Under the pieces are notes generated by a model. It searched no databases. It was not told the origin of the DNA and was given only the letters and a program-made list of their open reading frames with translations. Below, one piece after another: positions 43,371 through 52,046 of a DNA stretch of 64,000 nucleotides. Made by a program: the position numbers and the translations under genes. Source of the stretch: Cyclobacterium amurskyense (GTDB lineage Bacteria > Bacteroidota > Bacteroidia > Cytophagales > Cyclobacteriaceae); the NCBI RefSeq assembly GCF_001050135.1, contig NZ_CP012040.1, positions 3,296,001 to 3,360,000 of the forward strand. Reading direction: 5' to 3'. How positions within the stretch are numbered: position 1 is the stretch's first letter; each line of letters starts with the position of its first letter.

Positions 43371-46300
43371 ATGAGAAAGAGTATCGTTTTAGTCATTTTT
43401 CTTTTGTTAATATGGGAGTCCTATGGACAAAATCCAGTATTCTCTGATGAGGGAATGCAAAAGGTTAGATCCGGTGTTTTTCAAAAATTACAGGAAAGTG
43501 TGGGCAAGCACAGTCTTACCAACGAAGAAAAGAGGCGCATTTCAACGAGCATGGGGATTCCACTTAGGATCAATTTGGCCAATAATCAATCCGCTACTTT
43601 CCAATACTTAGATGAGACCTCTCATCCGGTATATTTTACTACTTTAAATTTGAAAGCTGCCAAAGCCACTGAAACTGATGCATTACAAGAGGGAGGAAGC
43701 TTGAATTTGGGGCTCACCGGTCGTGACATGATCGTAGGTATTTATGATCAAACTCGACCTAAATCCAATCACAATGAGTTCGGGAATAGAGTAAGCCAAT
43801 TGGATGGCTCCACTGAGGAAATAAGTAATCATGCGACCCACGTCACAGGGACCATTTTGGCTGCAGGAAACAATGCAAATGCCAAAGGCATGGCAACGGA
43901 GGCCACAGGTTGGGCATTCAATTGGGATGCTGATATATCTAAAATGACCCAAAACAGCTATGATCCTGAGCTTAATCCCGGCGGGCACTTGGTATCTAAC
44001 CATTCATATGGAAACCTTATTGGTTGGTATAGAGACAGTAATCAGAATTGGAGTTGGGCCGGAAATGAGGGAGTAAGTAGTCAAGAAGATTATCGTTTCG
44101 GGTATTATTCTTCCAAATCAAGACAGATAGATGAGTTGACTTTTGCCAAGCCTTATTATACTATTGTTTGGGCTGCAGGAAATGACCGTTCAGATGTAGG
44201 AGATGGCTCCAAGCCCTCTGATGGGCCTGAGGATACCATAGGTCCTGAGGGAGTGGCCAAAAACAATATTACCGTGGGTGCCGTCAGTTTACTTCAGGAC
44301 TATAGTGCCCCTTCTGATGTTTTTATGAGTAGTTTCTCTAGTTGGGGGCCAGTTGATGATGGGCGTATTAAACCTGACTTTGTGGGCATGGGAGTAAATG
44401 TTTTTAGTTCTGCTGTTTCTAACAATGGAAATGGTGACAGTTATGCCACCCTGAGTGGGACTTCTATGGCCTCCCCAAATGTTACGGGAACCTTGATGCT
44501 TTTACAGGAATTGTATCATCAGAGAAATTCTAGCAGATACATGCGTTCAGCCACCTTGAAGGCACTTGCCATTCACACTACAAAGGAAGCAGGGATTGAT
44601 CCCGGGCCTGATTATATGTATGGTTGGGGTTTATTAGATGCCAAGGCTGCTGCCGATATTGTCATCAATGAAGATGGTAGCTCAAAAGTAATCAGAGAAT
44701 TACAATTGGAAGACAAAGGGGATTATCAAATTGAATTTATTTCAAATGGCGTCGATCCGATTAAGGTTACCATCGCATGGACAGATCCAGCAGGCTCCCC
44801 TGCGCCAGTGCAGCTAAATCCCGGAAATCTAATGCTGGTAAATGACCTTGACATGAGAATTGTGGATGAAAGTGGAATGGTATATTACCCTTGGTCATTG
44901 AATCCCGCACAAGGCTCCGGAGCTGTGGCCACAAGAAATGGCGACAATTTTAGAGACAATATAGAACAGATTGTGATTGAAAATCCAAGCCCGCAGAAAT
45001 ACACCTTACAAGTTAATCACAAAGGTAACCTTGTCAATGGGCAACAAGACTTTAGTATGATTTTTTCTGCAGGTGTCACTGATGGACAAACCAGTACTTT
45101 GTATTGGATTGGAGGGAATGAGGATTGGGAAAATCCCGGAAATTGGTCCCTTGAGTCCAATGGGCAAAGTGCTGGAAGAATTCCTGATGCAGGGACAAGA
45201 GTGGTAATCGATTCTCCAAATCCCGGGCAAGCTATCCGGCTGAATGAAACGGCCAATGTGTTTAGCTTGAATGTTTTTGGTGAAGAGAATCTAGTTTTGG
45301 ATTTAAACCAACAAAACTTGATCGTAAAAAATGGTTTTCGTTCTGGAAATCAAAACATGGAAATAAAAAATGGCACCCTACTTTTGGAAGGAGAGGTGCA
45401 AAAAGAAAGTATTCTTGATTTTGGACAGGTAAGTTTTACGGGGGTAGATATTCAGTTTAATAGTGGTCGTTGGCAAGTGTTATCCATGCCTCCTTTGGAT
45501 AAATTTAGTATAAATGCCGCCGAAGTTGAAGTTCAAACCGACAGGATTATTATGGATGACTTTATCCTTTCATCCGAAGCTAAACTGAACGGAAAGCTGA
45601 ATACCATAGTGTTTAATAATCAATTTATTATTGAAAAAAATGCAAGTGTAGGTAACAGTCTGGATTTGGTTTTTTCTGGGGCAAATGGGGTATACCAGGA
45701 TCTACAGAAGCTTGAAGGGATTTCACTTACCAATAATGGAGGGAATTTAGCCATACAGGCATCTGGTATTTTTGAAACCATGAGTCTTTCTGGACAAACC
45801 AGTATTCTAGCTCAACAGCTTTCAGTTAAAAGCCTACTGTTGGGAGCGGATTCAGAATTGGTGTTAGCCGATGGAGGGACTGTAAATGTTTTAGAATTTA
45901 TTGGCTATGAGAATGATCCTGGAGGATCAGCTATCATCAGGTCTGTTGGTAAGGCATTTATCAACCATAATGTTTATAATAAATACTGCTTTGAAGGCTT
46001 GAGCGTTGAAAATGTAGATCTTTTAGGTGATGCAGTAATTAACTTGGATGTACAATCTAAAGTGGTCAACGCTGCCAACTGGAGTAACATCAATTGCGAA
46101 GATGTAATTTTTGTGAATTTTGAGGCTCGGTTTAATTGCGCTGGGGGAATTACCGAATTCATTAACTTAAGTGAGGGTAATATTAATTCCTATAATTGGA
46201 ATTTTGCAGGCCTTGGTTCTTCGGTCATTGAGAATCCAACCTATGTGTTCAATTTCTCAAGAACTTATATGGTTACCTTAGAGGCTTCCGGCCCCTCTGG

Positions 46301-46817
46301 AACCAAATCCTTTCAAAGAAATATATCTGTAGCATCAAATACACTAAGTCGTCCGAATATTGTCGTAAATGGATCCCAATTGAGCTCTCAATTGCCGGCT
46401 GCTAATTACCAATGGTATAGAAATGGTAGACCGATTGAAGGAGCCAACTCCAGGTCTTATATTGTAGATGATGGAGGTACTTATCAAGTGGCAGTCATAG
46501 ATGAACAGTGCAATAGGATTTCTGATGTAGTTGTGGTTTCTGGTTCTGAAGACCTGACACCTCATAGCCGGGCAGGATATAGCATAGGGCCTAACCCTGT
46601 TTCAAATAAGCTTTCTCTCTTTATCAACAACGATTATAAAGGGGAAGTAAATGTGAGTTTGTATGATGTTCGAGGTAGCAATAAAGTGCTTGATTCTTTC
46701 ATTAAAAATGAACAAAGTATTGAATACCTAATGGATTTTAATTTCCCCTCAGGGCTTTATTTGCTTCAAGTTCAAACAGGTGGTGAGTTACATTCCTTTA
46801 AAGTGTTGAAGGAATAA
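43371..46817 (+). CDS. T9SS-exported subtilisin-like protease (S8)
   Basis: 1148 residues. Signal peptide to about 19; S8 protease domain about 110-420 with the triad D126 (IYDQTRP), H154 (HATHVTG) and S365 (GTSMASPN); a P-domain-like beta-sandwich about 440-560; a Bacteroidota 'YWIGGNEDWENPGNWS' module near 580; a PKD domain about 895-965 (NWNFAGLGSSVIENPTYVF); an Ig-like module about 970-1050; and a type A T9SS C-terminal sorting domain about 1065-1148 (IGPNPVSNKLSLFIN ... GLYLLQVQTGGELHSFKVLKE). It should be secreted to the surface or medium. 246 nt downstream of the SusCD-lipoprotein operon, in the same direction. Confidence 0.94.
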   Translation: MRKSIVLVIFLLLIWESYGQNPVFSDEGMQKVRSGVFQKLQESVGKHSLTNEEKRRISTSMGIPLRINLANNQSATFQYLDETSHPVYFTTLNLKAAKATETDALQEGGSLNLGLTGRDMIVGIYDQTRPKSNHNEFGNRVSQLDGSTEEISNHATHVTGTILAAGNNANAKGMATEATGWAFNWDADISKMTQNSYDPELNPGGHLVSNHSYGNLIGWYRDSNQNWSWAGNEGVSSQEDYRFGYYSSKSRQIDELTFAKPYYTIVWAAGNDRSDVGDGSKPSDGPEDTIGPEGVAKNNITVGAVSLLQDYSAPSDVFMSSFSSWGPVDDGRIKPDFVGMGVNVFSSAVSNNGNGDSYATLSGTSMASPNVTGTLMLLQELYHQRNSSRYMRSATLKALAIHTTKEAGIDPGPDYMYGWGLLDAKAAADIVINEDGSSKVIRELQLEDKGDYQIEFISNGVDPIKVTIAWTDPAGSPAPVQLNPGNLMLVNDLDMRIVDESGMVYYPWSLNPAQGSGAVATRNGDNFRDNIEQIVIENPSPQKYTLQVNHKGNLVNGQQDFSMIFSAGVTDGQTSTLYWIGGNEDWENPGNWSLESNGQSAGRIPDAGTRVVIDSPNPGQAIRLNETANVFSLNVFGEENLVLDLNQQNLIVKNGFRSGNQNMEIKNGTLLLEGEVQKESILDFGQVSFTGVDIQFNSGRWQVLSMPPLDKFSINAAEVEVQTDRIIMDDFILSSEAKLNGKLNTIVFNNQFIIEKNASVGNSLDLVFSGANGVYQDLQKLEGISLTNNGGNLAIQASGIFETMSLSGQTSILAQQLSVKSLLLGADSELVLADGGTVNVLEFIGYENDPGGSAIIRSVGKAFINHNVYNKYCFEGLSVENVDLLGDAVINLDVQSKVVNAANWSNINCEDVIFVNFEARFNCAGGITEFINLSEGNINSYNWNFAGLGSSVIENPTYVFNFSRTYMVTLEASGPSGTKSFQRNISVASNTLSRPNIVVNGSQLSSQLPAANYQWYRNGRPIEGANSRSYIVDDGGTYQVAVIDEQCNRISDVVVVSGSEDLTPHSRAGYSIGPNPVSNKLSLFINNDYKGEVNVSLYDVRGSNKVLDSFIKNEQSIEYLMDFNFPSGLYLLQVQTGGELHSFKVLKE

Positions 46818-46941
46818 TTTTTTACCATTCAGAAGGATCAGAATTGCGCTATCTCAAAAACAATTAAAGAAGCCCCTTCTTATGCTTTGGTGGTAGATAT
46901 CAAAGAATAATAAAGGAGCTTTTTTTAGACTGTTAGCCTTA

Positions 46942-48354
46942 TCACTGATTCCAATATTCTTGTAAATCTTTATCTACATTTGTCCACACCGTTTTGGAGA
47001 AGAAAGTATTAATGGATGCAGCCCAACCTGTGCCTTCTCCTTGTGTTGATACCACTACTTTTCCATCTATCAATTCTACTGTCCTCGTTACTTTACCTGG
47101 ATGCAATAAATGGGATCTTTCTATTCCAAATTTATCCTTTTGATTTGCAAGGGTATAGTTGGTAACTGAATTTTCAAAATAGTTGATTTTTGAAATCACT
47201 GGGTTGAAAGGGGTTAAAATTTCTACCCATGTCAACTTGCAATCTTCCACAGGTGAAGTGTCGGCAGTAGGCGAAATAAAATTGGACTGTTTCAGCATGG
47301 TGTCGAATACCTCGTTGACACTACAATTGGGATCCACGCTCGGGTCACAGATTATTGTATTCAGCTCTTCGCCTTCTTTTGGGTAGATATGGTAATTTTC
47401 ACTACCAGGGTCAAATGAATCCTGAATTTGGCCATTGTCACAGACCATTGCTCCTGGGGGATTTGGATTGTTGCCAGTAGGGCAGTTGACTTCAAAATAC
47501 CATACTGTTCCCCCTTCAAGACAGCCTGATACATATATACTTATTTGTCGACTTATCTGTGGATTGTAAGGAATTGAAAAACTTCCTCCATAACTAACAA
47601 AACCATCATTTGGAGAAGCCTCATTGCAGGTTTTGAAAGGAGGGGCTTGTCCATCTTGCAACAAAACAGGGCTGGTACTAGCTACCCATTCTCCTCCATA
47701 ACGAATATCCATTCTGTCTTTTTGATTGTACATATAATATGAAATATTTACGGTACCTGGGTAATCTCCCATGTCATAGGTTTTTACCGTTATTCCATCT
47801 TCACCAGTTACCCTAGGGAATGATTGACCACTTCCACACCTATTTTCAGAATCCACGATGGACACATTGATGGATTTTTTCTCGCTAATATTGTTGTTCT
47901 GATCATAGATACTATAGGAAACTACAAAATCTCCTTTTTGAATAAAATTAGGAATGCCGATGGCTACTGCAAAGCTGTTGTCAGAAGGATCGACTAACTC
48001 TACTGGGGCATCCCAGTGTTCCTGAGCACCTTCTACCTCTATATAGATTCCCTTCAATTGGTCATTCGAATCAAAGGCAAAAGGTAAAAATAGGAAGTTG
48101 TCATTCGTTATAAGTGCGGAGGAGATAGATACCGTAATCTTTATTTGATCAGGGTTAGAAGCTGAAGGCATATTCCCTGGTACAAGATCTCCATATATGA
48201 TTAATTCTTTATTAAGTTCATTTGGTTGTGAGCTGGGGTCTATGGGCTGGTTGACCAATTTTCGGGTATCTGCCTCATTTTCTTCTTCAGGGGCACAGGA
48301 CAGAATTGCCAGGCTCAATATTGCTAGGATTAGTATTGTTGATTGAAATTTCAT
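46942..48354 (-). CDS. Large unknown lipoprotein
   Basis: 470 residues. Lipobox SLAILSC. No named domain. Parts are rich in N, S and P, with an Ig-like stretch (GDFVVSYSIYDQNNNISEKKS, about 150-170), several Cys residues in the middle and a compact C-terminal segment (VRTVELIDG-like). It is a likely surface protein. Convergent with the subtilase and followed on the minus strand by no obvious partner; upstream lies a beta-barrel gene in the same direction (57 nt away), which may form a two-gene unit with it. Confidence 0.7.
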   Translation of the reverse strand: MKFQSTILILAILSLAILSCAPEEENEADTRKLVNQPIDPSSQPNELNKELIIYGDLVPGNMPSASNPDQIKITVSISSALITNDNFLFLPFAFDSNDQLKGIYIEVEGAQEHWDAPVELVDPSDNSFAVAIGIPNFIQKGDFVVSYSIYDQNNNISEKKSINVSIVDSENRCGSGQSFPRVTGEDGITVKTYDMGDYPGTVNISYYMYNQKDRMDIRYGGEWVASTSPVLLQDGQAPPFKTCNEASPNDGFVSYGGSFSIPYNPQISRQISIYVSGCLEGGTVWYFEVNCPTGNNPNPPGAMVCDNGQIQDSFDPGSENYHIYPKEGEELNTIICDPSVDPNCSVNEVFDTMLKQSNFISPTADTSPVEDCKLTWVEILTPFNPVISKINYFENSVTNYTLANQKDKFGIERSHLLHPGKVTRTVELIDGKVVVSTQGEGTGWAASINTFFSKTVWTNVDKDLQEYWNQ

Positions 48355-48411
48355 GTCTTCGGGATTAAATTGGTTTCATCAGGTAACAGTAGGACTATTG
48401 CATATTGCCGG

Positions 48412-49194
48412 TTAAAAGCTGAGAAGGCCAAACCGCAATGAAACAACCACAGAAGTATCTGAAAGCTTACCATAGGTCGTATCAGCATAACTTCCACTTT
48501 TTAAAAGAGAAAGCATTATCTCCGTATTCTTTCTTAAGGAAATACCTGCAGAAGCGAAATAGCCAAAGTAGGCAGTGCTAACAATGTCGTCTAGGGTGTC
48601 CTCCATTTCCCTGGTATGTGGAGGGAACTCATCACTGGATTCTCCATTGATAACTACCCGTTGATTAATGGTAGATGTCACCTTTGAACTAATGGCCAAT
48701 GCAGTACCCGCCTGGATGCCCACACCCAATGAAAAGAGCTTATTGGGCTTGAAATATACCGAAAGGGGGACTTCAATTGTCGTGACCTGATATTTTTCTG
48801 TGTATTCAGAAAATTGATCAAATTGATATTCTGGGTCCTTTTCCTCAGCATCTAGATTCATGGTATACCCTCTTCTTGTCAGGTTTACCCCTGTACCAAA
48901 TGAGACTTTTTTATTCCACTTGTAATTAGCAAATAAACCCACAACTGGGCTCAATTGGTAGGGCAAGTCTCCCTTTATAAGAAAGTTATCCGAGCCGGTT
49001 TCTTCGAAAGTTGAGATCATGTTATCTAATCCTTTTTTAGCTTCGCCTCCAGAGAAGTTCATAGAGTAACCTAGATGTAAACCTATGGAAAGGGGGTTCT
49101 GAGTAGCATATGATAATGTATCCTGTGCTGAACTGGTAAATGTCAGGAGAAGGTAGGTTATCGTGCTGAGTATTATTGTTCTTTTATTACACAT
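48412..49194 (-). CDS. Outer-membrane beta-barrel protein (PorT-like fold)
   Basis: 260 residues from the ATG at 49194; the longer frame upstream is not signal-like. Signal peptide MCNKRTIILSTITYLLLTFTSSAQ. Barrel-like strands: PLSIGLHLGYSMNFSGGEAKKG, VSFGTGVNLTRRGYTMNL, VTTIEVPLSVYFKPNK, FSLGVGIQAGTALAISSKVTST and TSVVVSLRFGLLSF at the end. It resembles the PorT/OMP_b-brl_2 group. Function unknown. It lies 57 nt upstream of the large lipoprotein gene. Confidence 0.7.
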   Translation of the reverse strand: MCNKRTIILSTITYLLLTFTSSAQDTLSYATQNPLSIGLHLGYSMNFSGGEAKKGLDNMISTFEETGSDNFLIKGDLPYQLSPVVGLFANYKWNKKVSFGTGVNLTRRGYTMNLDAEEKDPEYQFDQFSEYTEKYQVTTIEVPLSVYFKPNKLFSLGVGIQAGTALAISSKVTSTINQRVVINGESSDEFPPHTREMEDTLDDIVSTAYFGYFASAGISLRKNTEIMLSLLKSGSYADTTYGKLSDTSVVVSLRFGLLSF

Positions 49195-49397
49195 ATTGAT
49201 TTTTTTGAAGTGGTTTATAGCTGCATCAATCCTTACCAATCTCCGTTCTTGTAGGGGGAGTAATTTGTTAGGGAGTTGGTGTAATTTGGTTCTGAAATAA
49301 AGCAAATGCTTACATGGTGCCAGGGAGTTCTAAGATCCTTTAAACCTGAAAGCAAATGTGCTTTTCCATTTATTATTCTAGCTCATTGGTTCTTTGA

Positions 49398-49565
49398 ACC
49401 CGGATTAAGTAATAGGATTCGTTATGAGTGGTGTAATCACAATAAAATCAGGCTATTTGGAGACTGAGTCATAGCACCGCTATGGTGAAGTCGAAAATAG
49501 CAACGAAGTGACTGATTTTAAAGTGATTCCATCACGTAATAGAAGGTCTATTGCATATTTCGGGT
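49398..49565 (+). mobile_element. MITE-like interspersed repeat, copy C (shorter)
   Basis: 168 bp. Begins ACCCGGATTAAGTAATAG and ends CTATTGCATATTTCGGGT. Flanked by TGA on both sides (49395-49397, 49566-49568), a perfect 3-bp duplication different from the TTA of copies A and D. It lacks the CCCTGAC/GTCAGGG and CCCGT/ACGGG hairpins but keeps CACCGCTATGGTG. Confidence 0.85.
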
Positions 49566-50011
49566 TGAATTATTGAACTTAGGCTTAGCCGATAGCTTGA
49601 GATTCTATCCGGTTTAATTTCTATGTCAGGAACGATTGTGAAGTTGGGAATAGCTTTACGGGGTAGGGAAAGTAGAAATTCGGATTGGAGGGTTTTGCAT
49701 TTCATGGCTTAATAGGTTTAGGTCAGAACATTTATTATATTTTAATTTGTGTAGATTCAAATTCAGGTGGTTTAATGATTTTTAAATCAAATACCGTTTA
49801 TATATGACTCTTTAGAAAATCTTTTTCGTAAACGTGGAAGTTGGAATCGTGAAAGTGTTATTTCAGTTCTTATAGCTTTTGGACAATTTTTCGGAAATAG
49901 GAGAGAGACATTTTTTTCGGGAAAGAACCTTTCTCAGCCCATTGTAGGGGAGCGGGATCTCCAAAGGTTGTCATCTTACTATCTTTCTTAGCCTTAATTC
50001 TTTTTGATTTA

Positions 50012-50200
50012 ACCCGGATTATGTAATAGAATTCGTGATAGCCTGTCCCGTGTTTACGGGAAGTGTTGCAATCGCAAGAAAATCAGGCTGTTTGGAAATT
50101 TTAGCATAGCACCGCTATGGTGAAATTGAAAACAGCAACGAAGTGGCTGATTTTAAAGCGATTTCAGCACGTAATAGAATGTCTATTGCATATTACGGGT
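50012..50200 (+). mobile_element. MITE-like interspersed repeat, copy D (one hairpin deleted)
   Basis: 189 bp. Same termini, flanked by TTA on both sides (50009-50011, 50201-50203). It lacks the CCCTGAC/GTCAGGG hairpin but keeps the CCCGT/ACGGG and CACCGCTATGGTG hairpins. Confidence 0.85.
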
Positions 50201-50459
50201 TTAAGGAAAAATAAAGGAGGAGCACTTGTTAGGTAAGGGATGGTATTGTTTGGGGCTGCTCAAGTTGAATACTATTGTAATAAAAGCTTGTGATCAACCT
50301 CTCAGGTCTATTTTAATAGTAGTTACTTTTTAGCGTTTCGGCGAGATTTTACCCAAAAGCCAAAAAATAAAATAGCTTGTTCGGATGTGATCATGCCACA
50401 AAGGACAGAAGAAATGGGTATACAAATAGCAAAGCAGTGAATTTTGTGTCTTTTTTATG

Positions 50460-50467
50460 TAACTTTG
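50460..50467 (+). promoter_or_regulatory. -7 promoter element (TAACTTTG)
   Basis: TAACTTTG matches TAnnTTTG and ends 22 nt before the queD/PTPS start. A TTTTG lies upstream, but at a spacing of about 13 nt, shorter than usual. Confidence 0.5.
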
Positions 50468-50489
50468 TAGCCTTAATTTAATAGAAAAA

Positions 50490-50909
50490 ATGGTACACGT
50501 TTGTCGGAAGGAGCATTTTAATGCAGCCCATAAATTATGGAATCCGAAATGGTCTGAAGAAAAAAATAAAGCTGTGTTTGGACCATGTTCCAATGAAAAT
50601 TGGCATGGGCATAACTTTGAACTGATTGTCACGATCAAAGGGAGGCCAGACGAAGATACGGGCTTTGTGGTGGATTTAAAGCAATTAAGTACCCTTATTC
50701 GAAATGAGGTTATTGATAAAGTGGACCATAAAAATCTCAATGTAGATGTCCCTTTCATGACAGGGAAAATGGCTAGTTGTGAAAATTTGGTCATGGAATT
50801 CTGGAAAATCCTGCAGCCTAAGGTTGATAAGATTGTAAAGGATGGAGGACTCTATAAATTGACTTTGTATGAAACACCAAGAAATTTTGTTGAATATTAC
50901 GGAGAATAA
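50490..50909 (+). CDS. 6-carboxytetrahydropterin synthase / 6-pyruvoyltetrahydropterin synthase family
   Basis: 139 residues. The T-fold enzyme has H14, H39 and H41 as likely zinc ligands and C33 as the likely catalytic Cys (GPCSNENWHGHNF). C-x5-H-x-H spacing follows the animal PTPS motif (CxxxxxHGH), while E. coli QueD has C-x3-HGH. So it might make 6-carboxytetrahydropterin (queuosine) or 6-pyruvoyltetrahydropterin. Since queE is in the window (35161), the queuosine step is favoured, but not proven. 30 nt before lpxB. Confidence 0.85.
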   Translation: MVHVCRKEHFNAAHKLWNPKWSEEKNKAVFGPCSNENWHGHNFELIVTIKGRPDEDTGFVVDLKQLSTLIRNEVIDKVDHKNLNVDVPFMTGKMASCENLVMEFWKILQPKVDKIVKDGGLYKLTLYETPRNFVEYYGE

Positions 50910-50939
50910 TTTCTTCTAACTTCTATAAACTACCTGCCA

Positions 50940-52046
50940 TTGAAATACTACATTATTGCTGGAGAGAGATCAGGGGATTTGCATGCATCCAATCTTCTAC
51001 TTGCTTTGAAAGACAAAGATGATAATGCTCAGTTTCGTGGAATGGGAGGGGAGTATATGGAGGATGCTGGCTGTACACTTTTTGCCCATTATAAAGAGAT
51101 GGCCCTAATGGGGTTTGTGGAGGTATTGATGCACTTTAGGAGGGTGTTTAGGTATTTAAGCGCCGTCAAACAAGATATGGTTGCTTTTCAGCCAGATGCT
51201 TTGATTTTGGTGGATTTTGCAGGTTTCAATATGAAAATGGCCACTTTTGCTACTCAAAAAGGCATTAAAGTTCATTATTACATTTCTCCTAAATTCTGGG
51301 CCTGGAACCAAAATCGGGCTTATCGGTTAAAGAAAAACGTGGATAAGCTGTACACCATTCTTCCTTTTGAACCTGAATTCTTTAAGAAGTTTGACTGGGA
51401 GGTAGATTATGTGGGTAACCCATTATTAGACGAAATCAATAAATTTAAACCAGATAAGGATTTTTTGAGTCAGCACCAACTTGGAACCAGACCTTTGATT
51501 GCACTTCTTCCTGGAAGTAGGAAGCAGGAGGTTAATAAGATGTTACATACCATGATAGGTTTAAAAAGTAGCTTCGATAATGTAGATTGGGTAATAGCTG
51601 GTGTACGTAATCTATCTGCGGATGTTTATCAAATGGCCGAAGATGCAGGAATTCAGGTGGTGTACGATAAAACCTATGACATATTGTTACATGCAAAGGC
51701 GGCGGTGGTGACTTCTGGAACAGCCACGCTTGAAACAGCATTGTTTAATGTGCCTCAAGTAGTGGTATACAAGACAAGCCAGATATCTTATGCCATAGGC
51801 ATGCAGTTAATCAAAGTTTCCTTTGCCTCGCTGGTTAACCTTATCGTTAACAGGGAAGTGGTGAAGGAATTGATTCAGGGGGAGTACCAATCCGAGTTCG
51901 TAGAGGAAGAACTTAGGGGGATTTTTGAAGAAGGTCCCAAGCGCACAAAAGTATTGGAGGGTTATGGAGAATTGCGAGGCCTTTTGAGCAATAAAAAAGC
52001 CTCGCAGGAAACTGCAAGGCTTATTTTTGATAGTTTATCTAATTAA
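50940..52046 (+). CDS. lpxB: Lipid-A-disaccharide synthase
   Basis: 368 residues. A GT-B glycosyltransferase that joins UDP-2,3-diacylglucosamine and lipid X. KYYIIAGERSGDLHASNLLLALK is the family N-terminus, followed by FRGMGGEYMEDAG, IKVHYYISPKFWAWNQNRAYRLKK and LLPGSRKQEVNKM. The start must be TTG at 50940, because no ATG or GTG lies between the upstream stop and this conserved N-terminus. Its stop overlaps that of clpX by 4 bp on the opposite strand. Confidence 0.94.
   Translation: MKYYIIAGERSGDLHASNLLLALKDKDDNAQFRGMGGEYMEDAGCTLFAHYKEMALMGFVEVLMHFRRVFRYLSAVKQDMVAFQPDALILVDFAGFNMKMATFATQKGIKVHYYISPKFWAWNQNRAYRLKKNVDKLYTILPFEPEFFKKFDWEVDYVGNPLLDEINKFKPDKDFLSQHQLGTRPLIALLPGSRKQEVNKMLHTMIGLKSSFDNVDWVIAGVRNLSADVYQMAEDAGIQVVYDKTYDILLHAKAAVVTSGTATLETALFNVPQVVVYKTSQISYAIGMQLIKVSFASLVNLIVNREVVKELIQGEYQSEFVEEELRGIFEEGPKRTKVLEGYGELRGLLSNKKASQETARLIFDSLSN
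51997..52022. terminator. Bidirectional terminator inside the end of lpxB
   Basis: AAGCCTCGCAG and CTGCAAGGCTT form an 11-bp stem with one mismatch around GAAA, with A/T-rich runs on both sides (AAAAAA before, ATTTTT after). It lies within the last codons of lpxB and can serve lpxB (+) and clpX (-). Confidence 0.65.

Larger units (their letters stand above)
49195..50459. other. Long intergenic region with two MITE-like copies
   Basis: About 1.27 kb without a gene, the largest gap in the window. It holds copies C and D of the MITE-like repeat, 446 bp apart. The rest shows no open frame, hairpin or promoter that I can support. Confidence 0.5.
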
